From assembly GCA_018398765.1 (NCBI GenBank), contig JAHBMJ010000388.1, positions 69,912-88,442 of the forward strand: a stretch of DNA of 18,531 nt, given 5' to 3'. Below, piece after piece: positions 1 through 8,603 of this stretch. A program made the translations under genes and the position numbers. Below the pieces are notes generated by a model, which worked only from the letters and a program-made list of their open reading frames with translations, made no database searches and had not been told where the DNA came from. Source of the stretch: Chromera velia (lineage: Eukaryota; Sar; Chromeraceae). Position 1 is the first letter of the stretch. The number at the start of each line of letters is the position of its first letter.

Positions 1-12
1 GGGGGGGGGGGA
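1..12. repeat. Poly-G tract at left edge
   Basis: The window opens with a run of G broken only by the following A. Together with the C homopolymer near the right edge it suggests that the sequenced segment is bounded by homopolymers that are hard to assemble. Confidence 0.6.
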
Positions 13-478
13 GCTTGGGTTGATTCCCTTTTCTGTCGCTGTGCAGAGCTGAGGGAGTTCAAAGCTCGGACCAACCCACTTCCACTCCAACCGACCCCCT
101 TCCTGAAGCCGCACTCCTTCTGGACCTCCCCCCAACTTTGAGAAGTTCCGTGCAGGTCAGAATCAGATATGTCTATCTTGATCCCGCACCAAGCAGGAGG
201 TCAATCAGTCACCCGCTTGCTCGCTCACCTATTCCTTTTCTGACTCAGTCCGACTGTGAGTCAGCCAGATTTTCCGGTCCATCAAAGGACGCGTGTTGTC
301 TCTCCGCAATACAGATCACTGAGATTCAACGAAATGATCGCGTTGCTGTCTCAAGCTAGCTCTCAACCTCTCCCCCAAGAGGAAAACAGAGACTAAGCTA
401 CCTTTTGGCAGTGCTTGCCTCTACCCATGAGGGTGAAGTAGCTGCAGTACCCTTCAGAGACACCGCTTCTCCTTGAAT
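13..478. other. Unassigned sequence without a supported gene
   Basis: This stretch is of mixed composition and not repetitive. A 73-codon plus-strand ORF (138-359) is present, but it has no recognisable domain, no credible splice context and an ordinary composition for chance. A small hairpin, CTACCC with GGGT, lies around 421-436. I see no RNA gene or promoter that I can support. Confidence 0.3.
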
Positions 479-498
479 TGTGTGTGTGTGTGTGTGTG
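479..498. repeat. (TG)10 microsatellite
   Basis: Ten uninterrupted TG dinucleotides are read directly from the sequence. Confidence 0.9.
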
Positions 499-1061
499 GC
501 TCATCAATGCAGGGATCCGCATAACGGGCACCAGCGCCGGTCCAAAATCAGACGCCGCCACCTTGTCAGAATCACTGGCATAAACAGATTTCTGAAGAGA
601 CTGATAAATTTATTAAGAAGTATGAAAAGCTGTTGCTGATTTGCAAGCTAGGCTACAAGAAAACCAGCTGACGTGCAGAGCTAGAAGCTTTATACTGGTT
701 TGTAGGCTAGGCTCTTAATTGAGTCTCAAATAAAAGTTATCATATAATGTTTGGCATTCAAATATCATAATCTCTATGTATAAAAATCTTGATGACCAAC
801 AGACTGATTGATAATAAATTTATAATCATAAAATTATTAATAACAATGTTATAAGTAATGATTAAGTCAAAAGTCGGCCTGGTTAAGACATTAAAAATCT
901 ATATTGCTTTTAAAATGACCAAACCGTCTCGTATCATGAGTCGTCTGTTGCTGCTTAACTGCGGCGTCTAAGTTAAGATGCCTATTTATAAGCTAATGAC
1001 GATGGTGTATAATGATCGATGATAATGATGCAATGATGCTGGCCTACCAAGCCTGCAAGCC
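499..1061. other. AT-rich non-coding sequence
   Basis: The sequence becomes strongly AT-rich from about 600, with stops in every frame. The motif CAAGCTAGGCT near 642 recurs in altered form (TAGGCTAGGCT) near 703, hinting at an old local duplication of about 60 bp. No gene, RNA or regulatory element is recognisable. Confidence 0.4.
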
Positions 1062-1113
1062 TAATAATAATAATAAGAAGAAGAAGAATAAGAATAAGAA
1101 TAATAAAAATAAT
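1062..1113. repeat. AAT/AAG microsatellite
   Basis: An imperfect trinucleotide run changes from AAT units to AAG units and back to AAT through AATAAG hexamers, as expected from slippage plus point mutation. Confidence 0.8.
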
Positions 1114-1130
1114 GTGGGGTTAATATTGAT

Positions 1131-1146
1131 TACTAGATATCTAGTA
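1131..1146. repeat. 16-bp perfect palindrome
   Basis: TACTAGATATCTAGTA is identical to its reverse complement. It lies in AT-rich non-coding DNA, and no role can be assigned. Confidence 0.6.
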
Positions 1147-2053
1147 GTACTAAATCTTAAGTTATCATAAGTTATACTTAGTTTTAGTAGAACAAGGGCA
1201 TATTACACTGCTAGCTAGTTACTTTGACAAGCTAATAAACCTAGTACTAATAAACAGTGGTAAAATGCGAATCGAATGCAATAAATACTATTGTAAACAC
1301 TAAAGATAACTAAGGGCAAAAATAAGTTTAAACCGTGTTGATGGACAATGATCTTCAAGAAAGATGTTTTAATGAATACTAGAATAAACGAATGAAACAA
1401 AAAGTTGTTTCTTGAACGTATATTGAATAAGTAACCTATATATTCTAAATTGAAAATATACAGATCATGCCTAGAATATAGAAAGCTCTCAAACAAAGAA
1501 AAACATTTGATATCGCTCTGACTTGGATCTCTAACGCCGTCTGAAAACGGAAAAGACTCGCTGTATCTTGCTTGGCTGAATTCAGTTGGAATCGAATTGC
1601 AGATTTTTTTGAATTACAATGCACACCTCGGGCCTCGCAAAAACCCAAAGAATGACATTGTGAACGATGCACAGCTTGACCAAAATCAAGAAGCAACCAC
1701 TGTGACGATTAAAAACTGGAAAGCAAGTGATCCATTAAAAAGAAGAAGGGCTCAAACAAAGCAGGCAATTCTAGAGTTGTCACCCAACTTTATTCCATCA
1801 GTGTCTGCATCCATCCGCCCACCCACTCTTGCAACAGCTGCTTTGGACATAAAGGAAGGAAGCAAGTGACCGGATGACTGTTCAGAAAACCCCCTTTCCT
1901 CAACGTTCCACTCATCAAACAAACAGAAAAGTCTTCCCCCTGATCTCCAACAGTGTTCGTTCCTTCTCCAGCCTTCCTTCTCCCCTCAATGATCGAGAGA
2001 AGGGCACCGCCTTGGCTTCACCCCGACAAAACTTTCGAAAAACAAAACCGAGA
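1147..2053. other. Unassigned AT-rich to mixed sequence
   Basis: The stretch is AT-rich to about 1590 and then closer to balanced composition. A 90-codon plus-strand ORF (1597-1869) starts shortly after an acceptor-like TTGCAG. It contains a basic patch and no low complexity, but I recognise no family and see no matching donor or flanking exon, so I do not call it a gene. Confidence 0.3.
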
Positions 2054-2137
2054 CTTTCTTTCTTTCTTCCTTCCCTTGCTTCCGTCTTTCCTTCCCTGCC
2101 TTCTTTCTGATTTTTTTTCTCTTCCTTTCTCCCTTTT
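2054..2137. repeat. Polypyrimidine tract (CTTT/TTCC-rich)
   Basis: About 80 bases are almost entirely C and T on the plus strand, built from degenerate TTTC and TTCC units. The many ORFs crossing it on both strands are products of this composition. Confidence 0.7.
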
Positions 2138-2358
2138 TGTTTTCGTCTCGGGCAGCACCCGCCCATCTGCGCAGCCACTGAACGACCAACCACTCGTAGA
2201 GGGACGCTGTTAGAAGCGTCGAGCCAGACCGAGCCACGTCGATCGATTGGCCCACTGTCTCCCTCCAAATCACGCATTCATTCTTGCATGCACACGTAGC
2301 ACAAACAATCAGTTGCGACTTCACGCTATCATGCACTCACATGAAAGAAATCTCCCTG

Positions 2359-2423
2359 GAAGAAGAAGAAGAAGAAGAAGAAGAAGAAGAAGGAGAAGAA
2401 GAAGAAGAAGAAGAAGAAGAAGA
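2359..2423. repeat. (GAA)n microsatellite
   Basis: A GAA/AAG trinucleotide run of about 65 bases has a single interruption (AGGAG) in the middle. Long GAA·TTC tracts are known to adopt triplex structures. Frames through it give poly-arginine, poly-lysine or poly-glutamate and are not evidence for a gene. Confidence 0.9.
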
Positions 2424-2517
2424 TCCCTGAAAGCCGGCAGGCAGGCAGCTGCATGGAGGCCGCTGTCTGTCCATCTGTCAGGCTGCACAGCGAATTACAA
2501 TACGGCTCCCCCCCCCG

Positions 2518-2543
2518 CCTCCCTCCCTCCCTCCCTCCCTCCC
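2518..2543. repeat. (CCCT)n microsatellite
   Basis: Six CCT/CCCT units occur in a row directly after a C-rich stretch. Confidence 0.85.
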
Positions 2544-2724
2544 CTGCTCACTCACTCACCCCCCCAATACGACTGTCATCTTATCAACTACAGACCCCCC
2601 CATGCACTTTTCTGACGCGTCGCACCCCCTTCCGTCCAAGCCCGCCAGGAAGGGAGGCAGGCTGATCGATCACTGATGCATAGCGAGAAGTGAAGCCGGC
2701 AACGCGGCACGCATGCAAAGGTTG

Positions 2725-2750
2725 CTCTCTCTCTCTCTCTCTCTCTCTCT
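2725..2750. repeat. (CT)13 microsatellite
   Basis: Thirteen uninterrupted CT dinucleotides. A longer run of the complementary type (AG) lies about 175 bases downstream on the same strand, so the two could pair intramolecularly. Confidence 0.9.
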
Positions 2751-2920
2751 TTTGGTCTCTTCTCTTCCTCAAGAGAGAGCAAAAAAGGAAAGGGAGGAAA
2801 GCGCTTGATTGCCTTTCCGTTTTCTTCTTCCACCCTATTTGAATTTGGATTGTGTACAAAGGAGTCTGAAACAAACATGCAGGCAGATAGGACCACTCAA
2901 TGTCAGATAGATGGAGAGAA

Positions 2921-2924
<4 letters not shown>

Positions 2925-2964
<40 letters not shown>
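2925..2964. repeat. (AG)20 microsatellite
   Basis: Forty bases of alternating AG, in opposite sense to the CT run at 2725-2750. Confidence 0.9.
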
Positions 2965-2965
<1 letters not shown>

Positions 2966-3200
2966 ACAAAGGGAGATGGAGGGACAGCCAGCCTCTGCCT
3001 GAGCCGTCTGTCTACAGACAATTTCTTCTTCCGTGTCCCCTTTGTTTGACTTCCCTTCAATCTGAACGTCCCCCCCTGCCCCCTTGTATGTCCATTCCTT
3101 TTCTTCTCTTCACCGATGTTTGGTGTTTTCGTGGCCCCGACAAACGCAATCTGTCTCTTTGAGTTTCATTTCTCTGATGCATGGACCCTTTCCTTCTCCA

Positions 3201-3247
3201 ATCCATCCATCCATCCATCCATCCATCCATCCATCCATCCATCCATC
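3201..3247. repeat. (ATCC)n tetranucleotide repeat in 3' UTR
   Basis: Nearly twelve perfect ATCC units. On the minus strand the repeat starts immediately after the TAG stop of the cysteine-rich protein gene, so it is expected to be transcribed as GGAU repeats at the very start of that gene's 3' UTR. Confidence 0.85.
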
Positions 3248-3248
3248 T

Positions 3249-4562
3249 CTACAGCTCCCGAGCAAAGAGATTGCAGAGAACTCTGTAGAAGGCCTCGAAG
3301 AGCATCGTGAACTGCGCTTCGTTGCAGGACCCAAAATCCCCTCCCAGGGACTCCTTGCAAGGCGCTATGTCGTCACCCGAATTGGCGTAACAGGAATCGA
3401 TGGAGTCAAACTGGATGCACGTGGGAATATCCCCCGGCACCTCTGGAAGCGGCCCGTAGACCCTGCAGGAGATCTTCGCGAGGGTGCACATGGACTCCTG
3501 CACCACGCTCTGCATCCCTGAGGAGGCGTAGGTCGGGCAGGCAGAGGCTGGGCCACAGCTCGACTGGCACATCTGGTTGCACTGGCTCAGAACATTCGCG
3601 CTGCCTCCCCCGAACCTTGACTCGCAGTCCGAGCAGCAGACGTTGGTGAGGGGATTCGTCGGGAATTGCTGTTTGCATATGTGGAGGGGAGGGGGCGCAG
3701 GGGAATAAAAACATTTGACGTGTCGATATGTGCACATGGATGAGTCTGGATGTCCAGCAATCTATATATCGTGTTGGAGGAAAGGACCGACGAGATGAGA
3801 AACGGGATTCTGATCGTTAATGAAACCTCTCTACTGCCCCCATGCATTCTTGACTTCGCTTTTTGGCAACAGCATGAGCTGTGTCCTGCATGAGAGAGGA
3901 GAAGGACCGGGGAGTGCGGCTTCTGCAACATCACGAGTCTGTCTGAAGAGATTGACAAAAGACAGGATCGAAGGGACCCGGCCGAGGTGGACTTCCGCAT
4001 GCAGATGCACACAGACACAGAAACAGATAGAGCTCTGGGCGCAAATTTCAAGCAAGACAGTGGAAGAAGGATCATAACAGAAAGATCAATACGCCTTTTT
4101 TTCCATGCAGACGGGTATTTTCATTCACCCGTTTGCGTTGTCATGAATAATATGCTTTGAGTGTACCAAAAACGCACGTACACACATGTCGATCAAAAAC
4201 CTAACCAATTCAAGAGCGACGCCAACCTCCCCTTCATTTATGTATAGGCTCATGCACATACTCACCAGTGCTCTAAAGACGGTCTCGTAGTTCCCTTGAT
4301 AGAAAGCTCTGAGAAGCACCATTCTGCATCTCGCGTTGCACTGCCTCTGTTGGAGTTGCCTCAAGAAGGAGCCCGCCTCCTCCTTCTCCACTTCCTCAGC
4401 TCCTTTTCCATTGATGCCAAAGAGTCCAACGAGAGACCTGAATTCATCATGTTGACTCGTCGAAACACCAGAGAGGGAAGGAGAGGGGGCCAAGAGGTCC
4501 TGACCAAACCCCACTATCGATAGCACAAAAAAGTGCAAAAGAACAGCAACTGTTGTTCGCAT
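3249..4562 (-). CDS. Secreted cysteine-rich protein, two or more exons
   Basis: Best-supported gene in the window; I do not recognise its family. Exon 1 (4562-4266) starts at an ATG giving a classic signal peptide: Arg at residue 2, hydrophobic core about residues 5-19, probable cleavage after Gly20. It ends in phase 0 at a donor CTG|GTGAGT. The last exon (3668-3249) follows a C/T-rich acceptor ending CAAACAG and is also in phase 0, ending in TAG. Direct joining gives 238 residues with 16 cysteines, all after the signal peptide (75, 79, 110, 111, 114, 129, 133, 137, 143, 160, 167, 183, 192, 203, 214, 231), an even number consistent with disulfide pairing outside the cytosol. Residues 56-62 are very acidic. 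A motif CN(x)9AFY occurs in both exons (75-88 and 214-227). I see no C-terminal membrane anchor. An in-frame microexon at 3885-3835 is possible. The function is unknown; an extracellular or secretory-pathway location is inferred. Confidence 0.72.
3669..4265 (-). other. Intron of the cysteine-rich protein gene
   Basis: The 597-base interval runs from GTGAGT (donor, reading down from 4265) to AAACAG (acceptor, 3671-3669), with a CCCCTCCCCTCC tract upstream of the acceptor. It contains in-frame stops, so reading through is impossible. A second good acceptor, TCTCTCATGCAG ending at 3886, is followed by 51 in-phase bases and a GTAGAG donor (3834), so the interval may be two introns around a microexon. 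Confidence 0.6.
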
Positions 4563-4974
4563 TGAGAAAGGAAGAAAAGGAGTCCCGATCGCAAATGTAG
4601 ATGACAGCAGTTCCAAGAGCTGAGACTTCTTCAGGAAATAGCGACAAAGATGGTGTCCTCTGACTGCGCTTGTACTGCAGCAGATGTATTGGTGTCGACT
4701 GGATGTATTCTCGTATATATTCTTTTGCAACACCTGTCTCTCAAAGCAACAGGCGCAGAGGCGTTGGACGTCCGAAACGCCAGATGCTACTGAATGTTAC
4801 TTGCAAAGGCGAATACAGAGTCTGGGAGTCGGTCCGCCAGAGCGATATTGACATGATATACATCGACACTGTCACTGCTTTCTTTCAATTCACTTCTGAT
4901 GTTTCAATGATTCATTGTTGCAACTTGCAGTGTGCATGCATGATTCCAAGGGTAAATTTTAGCTAGAATTCCTA
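4563..4974. other. Upstream region of the cysteine-rich gene, no other gene seen
   Basis: The region should hold the promoter and 5' UTR of the minus-strand gene starting at 4562. The exon 1 frame remains open upstream to about 4733, but the signal peptide argues for the ATG at 4562 as the start. I see no clear TATA box or other element that I can assign. Confidence 0.35.
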
Positions 4975-5024
4975 GGGGCCCGCGCCCCGTTGTCCGTTCG
5001 TAACATGTTACGCGCGCGGGCCCC
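4975..5024. repeat. GC-rich nested palindrome
   Basis: The arms GGGGCCCGCGC (4975-4985) and GCGCGGGCCCC (5014-5024) are perfect inverted copies. The 28-base loop contains a second perfect palindrome, CGTAACATGTTACG (4999-5012). The element is much richer in GC than the surrounding DNA. Confidence 0.75.
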
Positions 5025-5030
5025 GGCGCC

Positions 5031-5048
5031 CATGCATGCATGCATGCA
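5031..5048. repeat. (CATG)n run
   Basis: Four and a half CATG units, so the run is also a set of overlapping GCATGC and TGCATGCA palindromes. It follows the GC-rich palindrome by seven bases. Confidence 0.8.
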
Positions 5049-5185
5049 TAGAAGGTCCGTGCTTTGCATGCATGTCTGACCTTTGCATCATATTACTCTC
5101 AACATCTCTCAATTATAATGTCCCTACGGGACATGCCGTAACCCCCAGTGGTGAGAGGTGCGTACGTGGATGTTCGTACGTGGTT

Positions 5186-5421
5186 GCAACTATTCAGCAT
5201 ATACGCAGAGTTGTCGAGTTTTTTTTGTACTCATCAGTGATTATGGAGTTAGGGGGGTCAGAAACCCCAAAATCACCTTAAATAACCACTTTCAAAATTG
5301 TTTTTAATGAGTTCGTAACCACATATCAACTCTTAAAAACAGTTCATTAAGCTTCCAATATGCCATTTGTACTGATTACGGAGTTAGGCTCGATAACTCG
5401 GCGTATATGTTGAATAGTCGC
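5186..5421. repeat. Imperfect inverted-repeat element, 236 bp
   Basis: Outer arms of 33 bases (5186-5218 and 5389-5421) match in inverted orientation at 29 positions; they contain ACTATTCA and CATATACGC. The interior also holds a direct repeat: TGTACT followed by GATTATGGAGTTAGG near 5227-5254, and GATTACGGAGTTAGG near 5374-5388. I found no convincing target-site duplication. A degenerate foldback or MITE-like element is the most likely explanation. Confidence 0.55.
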
Positions 5422-6089
5422 GGTGTATGCAACAGATGTTGTTACATATGTTGGCCGCACGGATATATGTCAGGCCACAGCATCTGTAAAATTATATAAA
5501 TACCAGAGAGAATCACCTTGTAGTTGGAGACGGTTGGAGATGGTTAAACGAGCATGAATCGGAATTAAAGTTAGAGAAAGAAACAAAGAAAACTCTGCTC
5601 TTAGATTAACATACTTCTAAGAAGAAAATGACGTATACAGAGACTTGGTCAACATAACGTACTATAACATAAAAGCTAACATGAAAGACACAGTTAAATT
5701 ATGACTCTAGTTATGATTCTACCAAGACACACGATTGATAAATCCTTATTTTTACTAAAAAATTAAAGGAATATAAAAAAATAATGTTTCCTCATTTGTA
5801 GCTTAAATTTACTTACACTTTTACTTTATAGGATGAATATAGCGGAATATAGAGGTCCTTTACATATAATACATATATATATATTAATGCTTCTTTTAGC
5901 TTATTTTAGCTCCCTTTATTTGGATAATATTCTAGTGGTATTGTTAGTTAGTTATGTATATAGAAATTATATACGTTTTCTATTATTACATTGTTCTTCT
6001 AAATTATTAGTAAGATGTTCTAATACTACAATGATCAAATCTACACGCTTATTATAGTTAACTGTGCTCACTTACTTAATCACCAATAT
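5422..6089. other. AT-rich sequence without a supported gene
   Basis: The composition is strongly AT-rich, with a short alternating AT run near 5873-5886. The 74-codon ORF at 5833-6057 is hydrophobic simply because of T-rich codons, and I do not regard it as a gene. Confidence 0.4.
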
Positions 6090-6170
6090 ACTGACTCACT
6101 CACTCACTAAGTAATTCTTGCTCAGAGTTTCTTCACTCACTGACTCACTCACTTACTCCCTCACTCTTCC
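6090..6170. repeat. Degenerate ACTC/ACTG tetranucleotide repeat
   Basis: Two blocks of CACTCACT-type units are separated by about 25 bases of unrelated sequence. They lead directly into the pyrimidine-rich minisatellite downstream. Confidence 0.6.
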
Positions 6171-6229
6171 TATCTCTCTGCGATCTCTCAGTGCCTCTCA
6201 CTCACATGCCCAAAGGTGATGGCTTCTAT

Positions 6230-7445
6230 TAACATTGTCATACCTATATACATACCCAAAGGGCTTCTGTTCACCGCTGTTTATATACTCGCTCTCTCTG
6301 TCTCTTTTCGTTTATATTTATTTATCTACAGCCCCTCAAGATCGTGGCTTGAAGTTCTGTTTATACGCTGAGTCTCGACGTTCTCTCTTAGACTAAGTGA
6401 TAGGCTGTCTCTCTTCATTCACGTACCTACACACCCATATAAACATCTTCTGTTGATATACTTGTGCGAGTACTTGTCCTTCTTCATTCACCCACATGCT
6501 CAAACGGCTTCTCTTCATCTAACCTATTCACACCGGTTCACATACTCGCTTTCCCTGTTTGTTTTCATTCACCTACACCATCGTGACACCCTAAATAGCT
6601 TCTGTTTACACACTCACTCTCCATGTCTCTCTTCATTATTCTTTATTTATTCACTGCTTGACGCCCAAACTAGGGCCCAAGTGGCTTCTGTTCACACGCT
6701 CACTCCCCCTGTCTCTCTTCATTCATCCACAGGCCCCAGCGGCCTCTTTTCACACGTACACCTGATCTCTTTTTATTCATCCACGGGCCTAGCCACAGGC
6801 CCAAGCGGCTTCTGTTCAGTGACATGCACTTGATCTCTCTTTATTCACCTACACGCCTAAACAGCCTCTTTTCATACATTCGCTCTTCCTGTCTTCATTC
6901 ATCCATCCACATGCAGGCCTAAGCGGCTTCTGTTCATACACTCGCACCCACACGCCCAAACGGTTTCTGTTCACACACTCACTTTCCCTCCCTGATCCCT
7001 CTTCATTCATCCACAGGCCCAAGCGGCTTCTGTTCACATACCTGATCTCTCTTTATTCATCCATAAGCCTAGCTGCAAGCCGAAGCGGCTTCTGTTCAGT
7101 GATACACACTTGATCTCTCTTTATTCATCCACAAGCCTAAATGGCTTCTGTTCACACACTCGCACCCATATGCCTAAACGGCTTTTTTTCACACACTTGA
7201 TCTATCTTTATTTATCCACGGGCCCAAGCGGCTTCTGGTCACACACTTAATCTCTCTTTATTCATCCAGAGGCCTAACTACAGGCCCAAGCGGTTTCTGC
7301 TCACATAGTCGTTCTCCTGGTCTCTCTTTCTTCGTCTCTACGCCCAAATAGTTTCGGTTTACACACTCATGCATACTTTTATATACACTCGCTCTCTCTG
7401 TCTCTCTTTATTCATCCACCTGTAGGCCTAAACGGCTTCTGTTCA
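6230..7445. repeat. Degenerate minisatellite, at least 17 copies
   Basis: The core CGGCTTCTGTTCACACACT recurs with variation starting at about 6262, 6506, 6597, 6683, 6741, 6807, 6863, 6925, 6962, 7025, 7087, 7143, 7180, 7230, 7292, 7350 and 7434. It is typically preceded by TTTATTCATCCACAGGCCCAAG. Spacing from 6597 onward is mostly 56-66 bases, with short units of 37 at 6925 and 7143. ORFs across it (such as 6453-6833) are repeat translations. Confidence 0.8.
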
Positions 7446-7446
7446 T

Positions 7447-7464
7447 ACACACACACACACACAC
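7447..7464. repeat. (AC)9 microsatellite
   Basis: Nine AC dinucleotides sit immediately after the last minisatellite copy. Confidence 0.85.
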
Positions 7465-7545
7465 AGACAGATCCGGTCCGTCTAGTACATGGCATGTACC
7501 CAAGAGCAAGGCCAAATGCTTCCCATCTCCTTGTGCTCAATGCAC

Positions 7546-7602
<57 letters not shown>

Positions 7603-7629
7603 AAAAGAGAGAGAGAGAGAGCCACAGAA

Positions 7630-7684
<55 letters not shown>

Positions 7685-7710
7685 AAGAAAAAGAAAAAGA
7701 GAAAGAGAAA
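7546..7710. repeat. Long GA-rich purine tract
   Basis: About 165 bases are almost wholly purine on the plus strand, as (GA)n with scattered extra A residues and one break (GCCACAG, 7621-7627). All ORFs here are poly Arg-Glu or poly Leu-Ser low complexity. Confidence 0.9.
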
Positions 7711-8277
7711 CGGAAAAGAATAAGTAAGCAGACTAACCCGTTCTCGTTTGTGTCTGCTCGGCAGTGCGTAAGCTGCTGCCACCACACGGCCAGGCGTTTT
7801 TGACTCGGAGGGACCTTTGAGTGAGCGAGTGATGAGATGGGTGAAAAGCTCAGCCAGGGGGAGTCGGATCATAATGGAGCACCTGTAGACCGCATCGAGC
7901 TGTAAATGGCGTCTGGGTGAGGGCAATTGCCCCTGTATTTCAAACAGTACTAGAAACAGTACCACCATGGAGATCGAGAAGGCTATGAGGCCTTGCAGTT
8001 CAACTGGGGGGAGCTCTTTCTTTCTATTTTTATGTGCGATACGATTTTATGCCTGCAGAAGCCTTTTAAACAGTTCTCTGACTTGCACCCCCTCTGCTCC
8101 CACCACCCCCTAATTTTCCCAAAAGGCAGTCCACGTTGATAGATCAATCCAGAGATAAGTCTGAAGTGACTCATATAGGTCTATCCCCCTCCCACACAGG
8201 CCGGGGGTCGCCATATAGACTATTAGACGGAGTCCACCAAGAAACGCATCACCTTCAGAAAAGTTCCCACCAACCCC
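7711..8277. other. Unassigned sequence
   Basis: There is no convincing gene. Two details are visible: a short palindrome GGGCAATTGCCC at about 7921-7932, and a 48-codon plus-strand ORF (7967-8113) whose ATG sits in a textbook strong context, ACCACCATGG. Minus-strand frames here are open for up to about 70 codons outside the GA tract but match nothing I know. Confidence 0.3.
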
Positions 8278-8577
8278 CTACATGAACAGAAAGTCTAAGA
8301 GGTACCCTTCCAGCACCAGTAATAAATCACCCCGTCGGTATGCACGATAAAGACCTTCCCCCACCGGCAGCCTCTTAATGGAAATACGTTTTGCCCATGT
8401 GAGGAGGGCTGCCGACTGGTTGGTGGTTTCACTAGGGGGGAGGGAGACAGGGTCTTCATCAACTTTGAGTGTTGTGTATGTATGTATGGATGGACGATGT
8501 TCTAATATGAGACGGGAGTGAATAGAATCGTATATAGGGGAGACCTTGTGTCTGATTTTTTGAGGATCAGAGCACAC
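8278..8577 (-). CDS. Possible exon, unknown product
   Basis: The minus-strand frame is open from about 8622 to a TAG at 8278-8280 but has no usable ATG, so it could only be an internal or terminal exon. The translation is complex, with mixed charged and hydrophobic residues ending in a Leu-rich tail, and is not low complexity. It is in the same frame as the 8734-9248 segment upstream. I could not find a phase-compatible splice junction joining the two. It may be chance. Confidence 0.18.
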   Translation of the reverse strand: MCSDPQKIRHKVSPIYDSIHSRLILEHRPSIHTYTTLKVDEDPVSLPPSETTNQSAALLTWAKRISIKRLPVGEGLYRAYRRGDLLLVLEGYLLDFLFM

Positions 8578-8603
8578 TGTGCTAAGTAAAGCGTTTCTGT
8601 CTA

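Noticed and set aside
2584-3360. Many overlapping ORFs on both strands rich in Arg-Glu, Leu-Ser, Asp-Gly-Trp-Met or His-Pro-Ser-Ile
   Set aside because: They are translations of CT, AG and ATCC microsatellites.
5833-6057. 74-codon hydrophobic ORF
   Set aside because: It lies in very AT-rich DNA where T-rich codons give Leu/Ile/Tyr by composition, with no supporting context.
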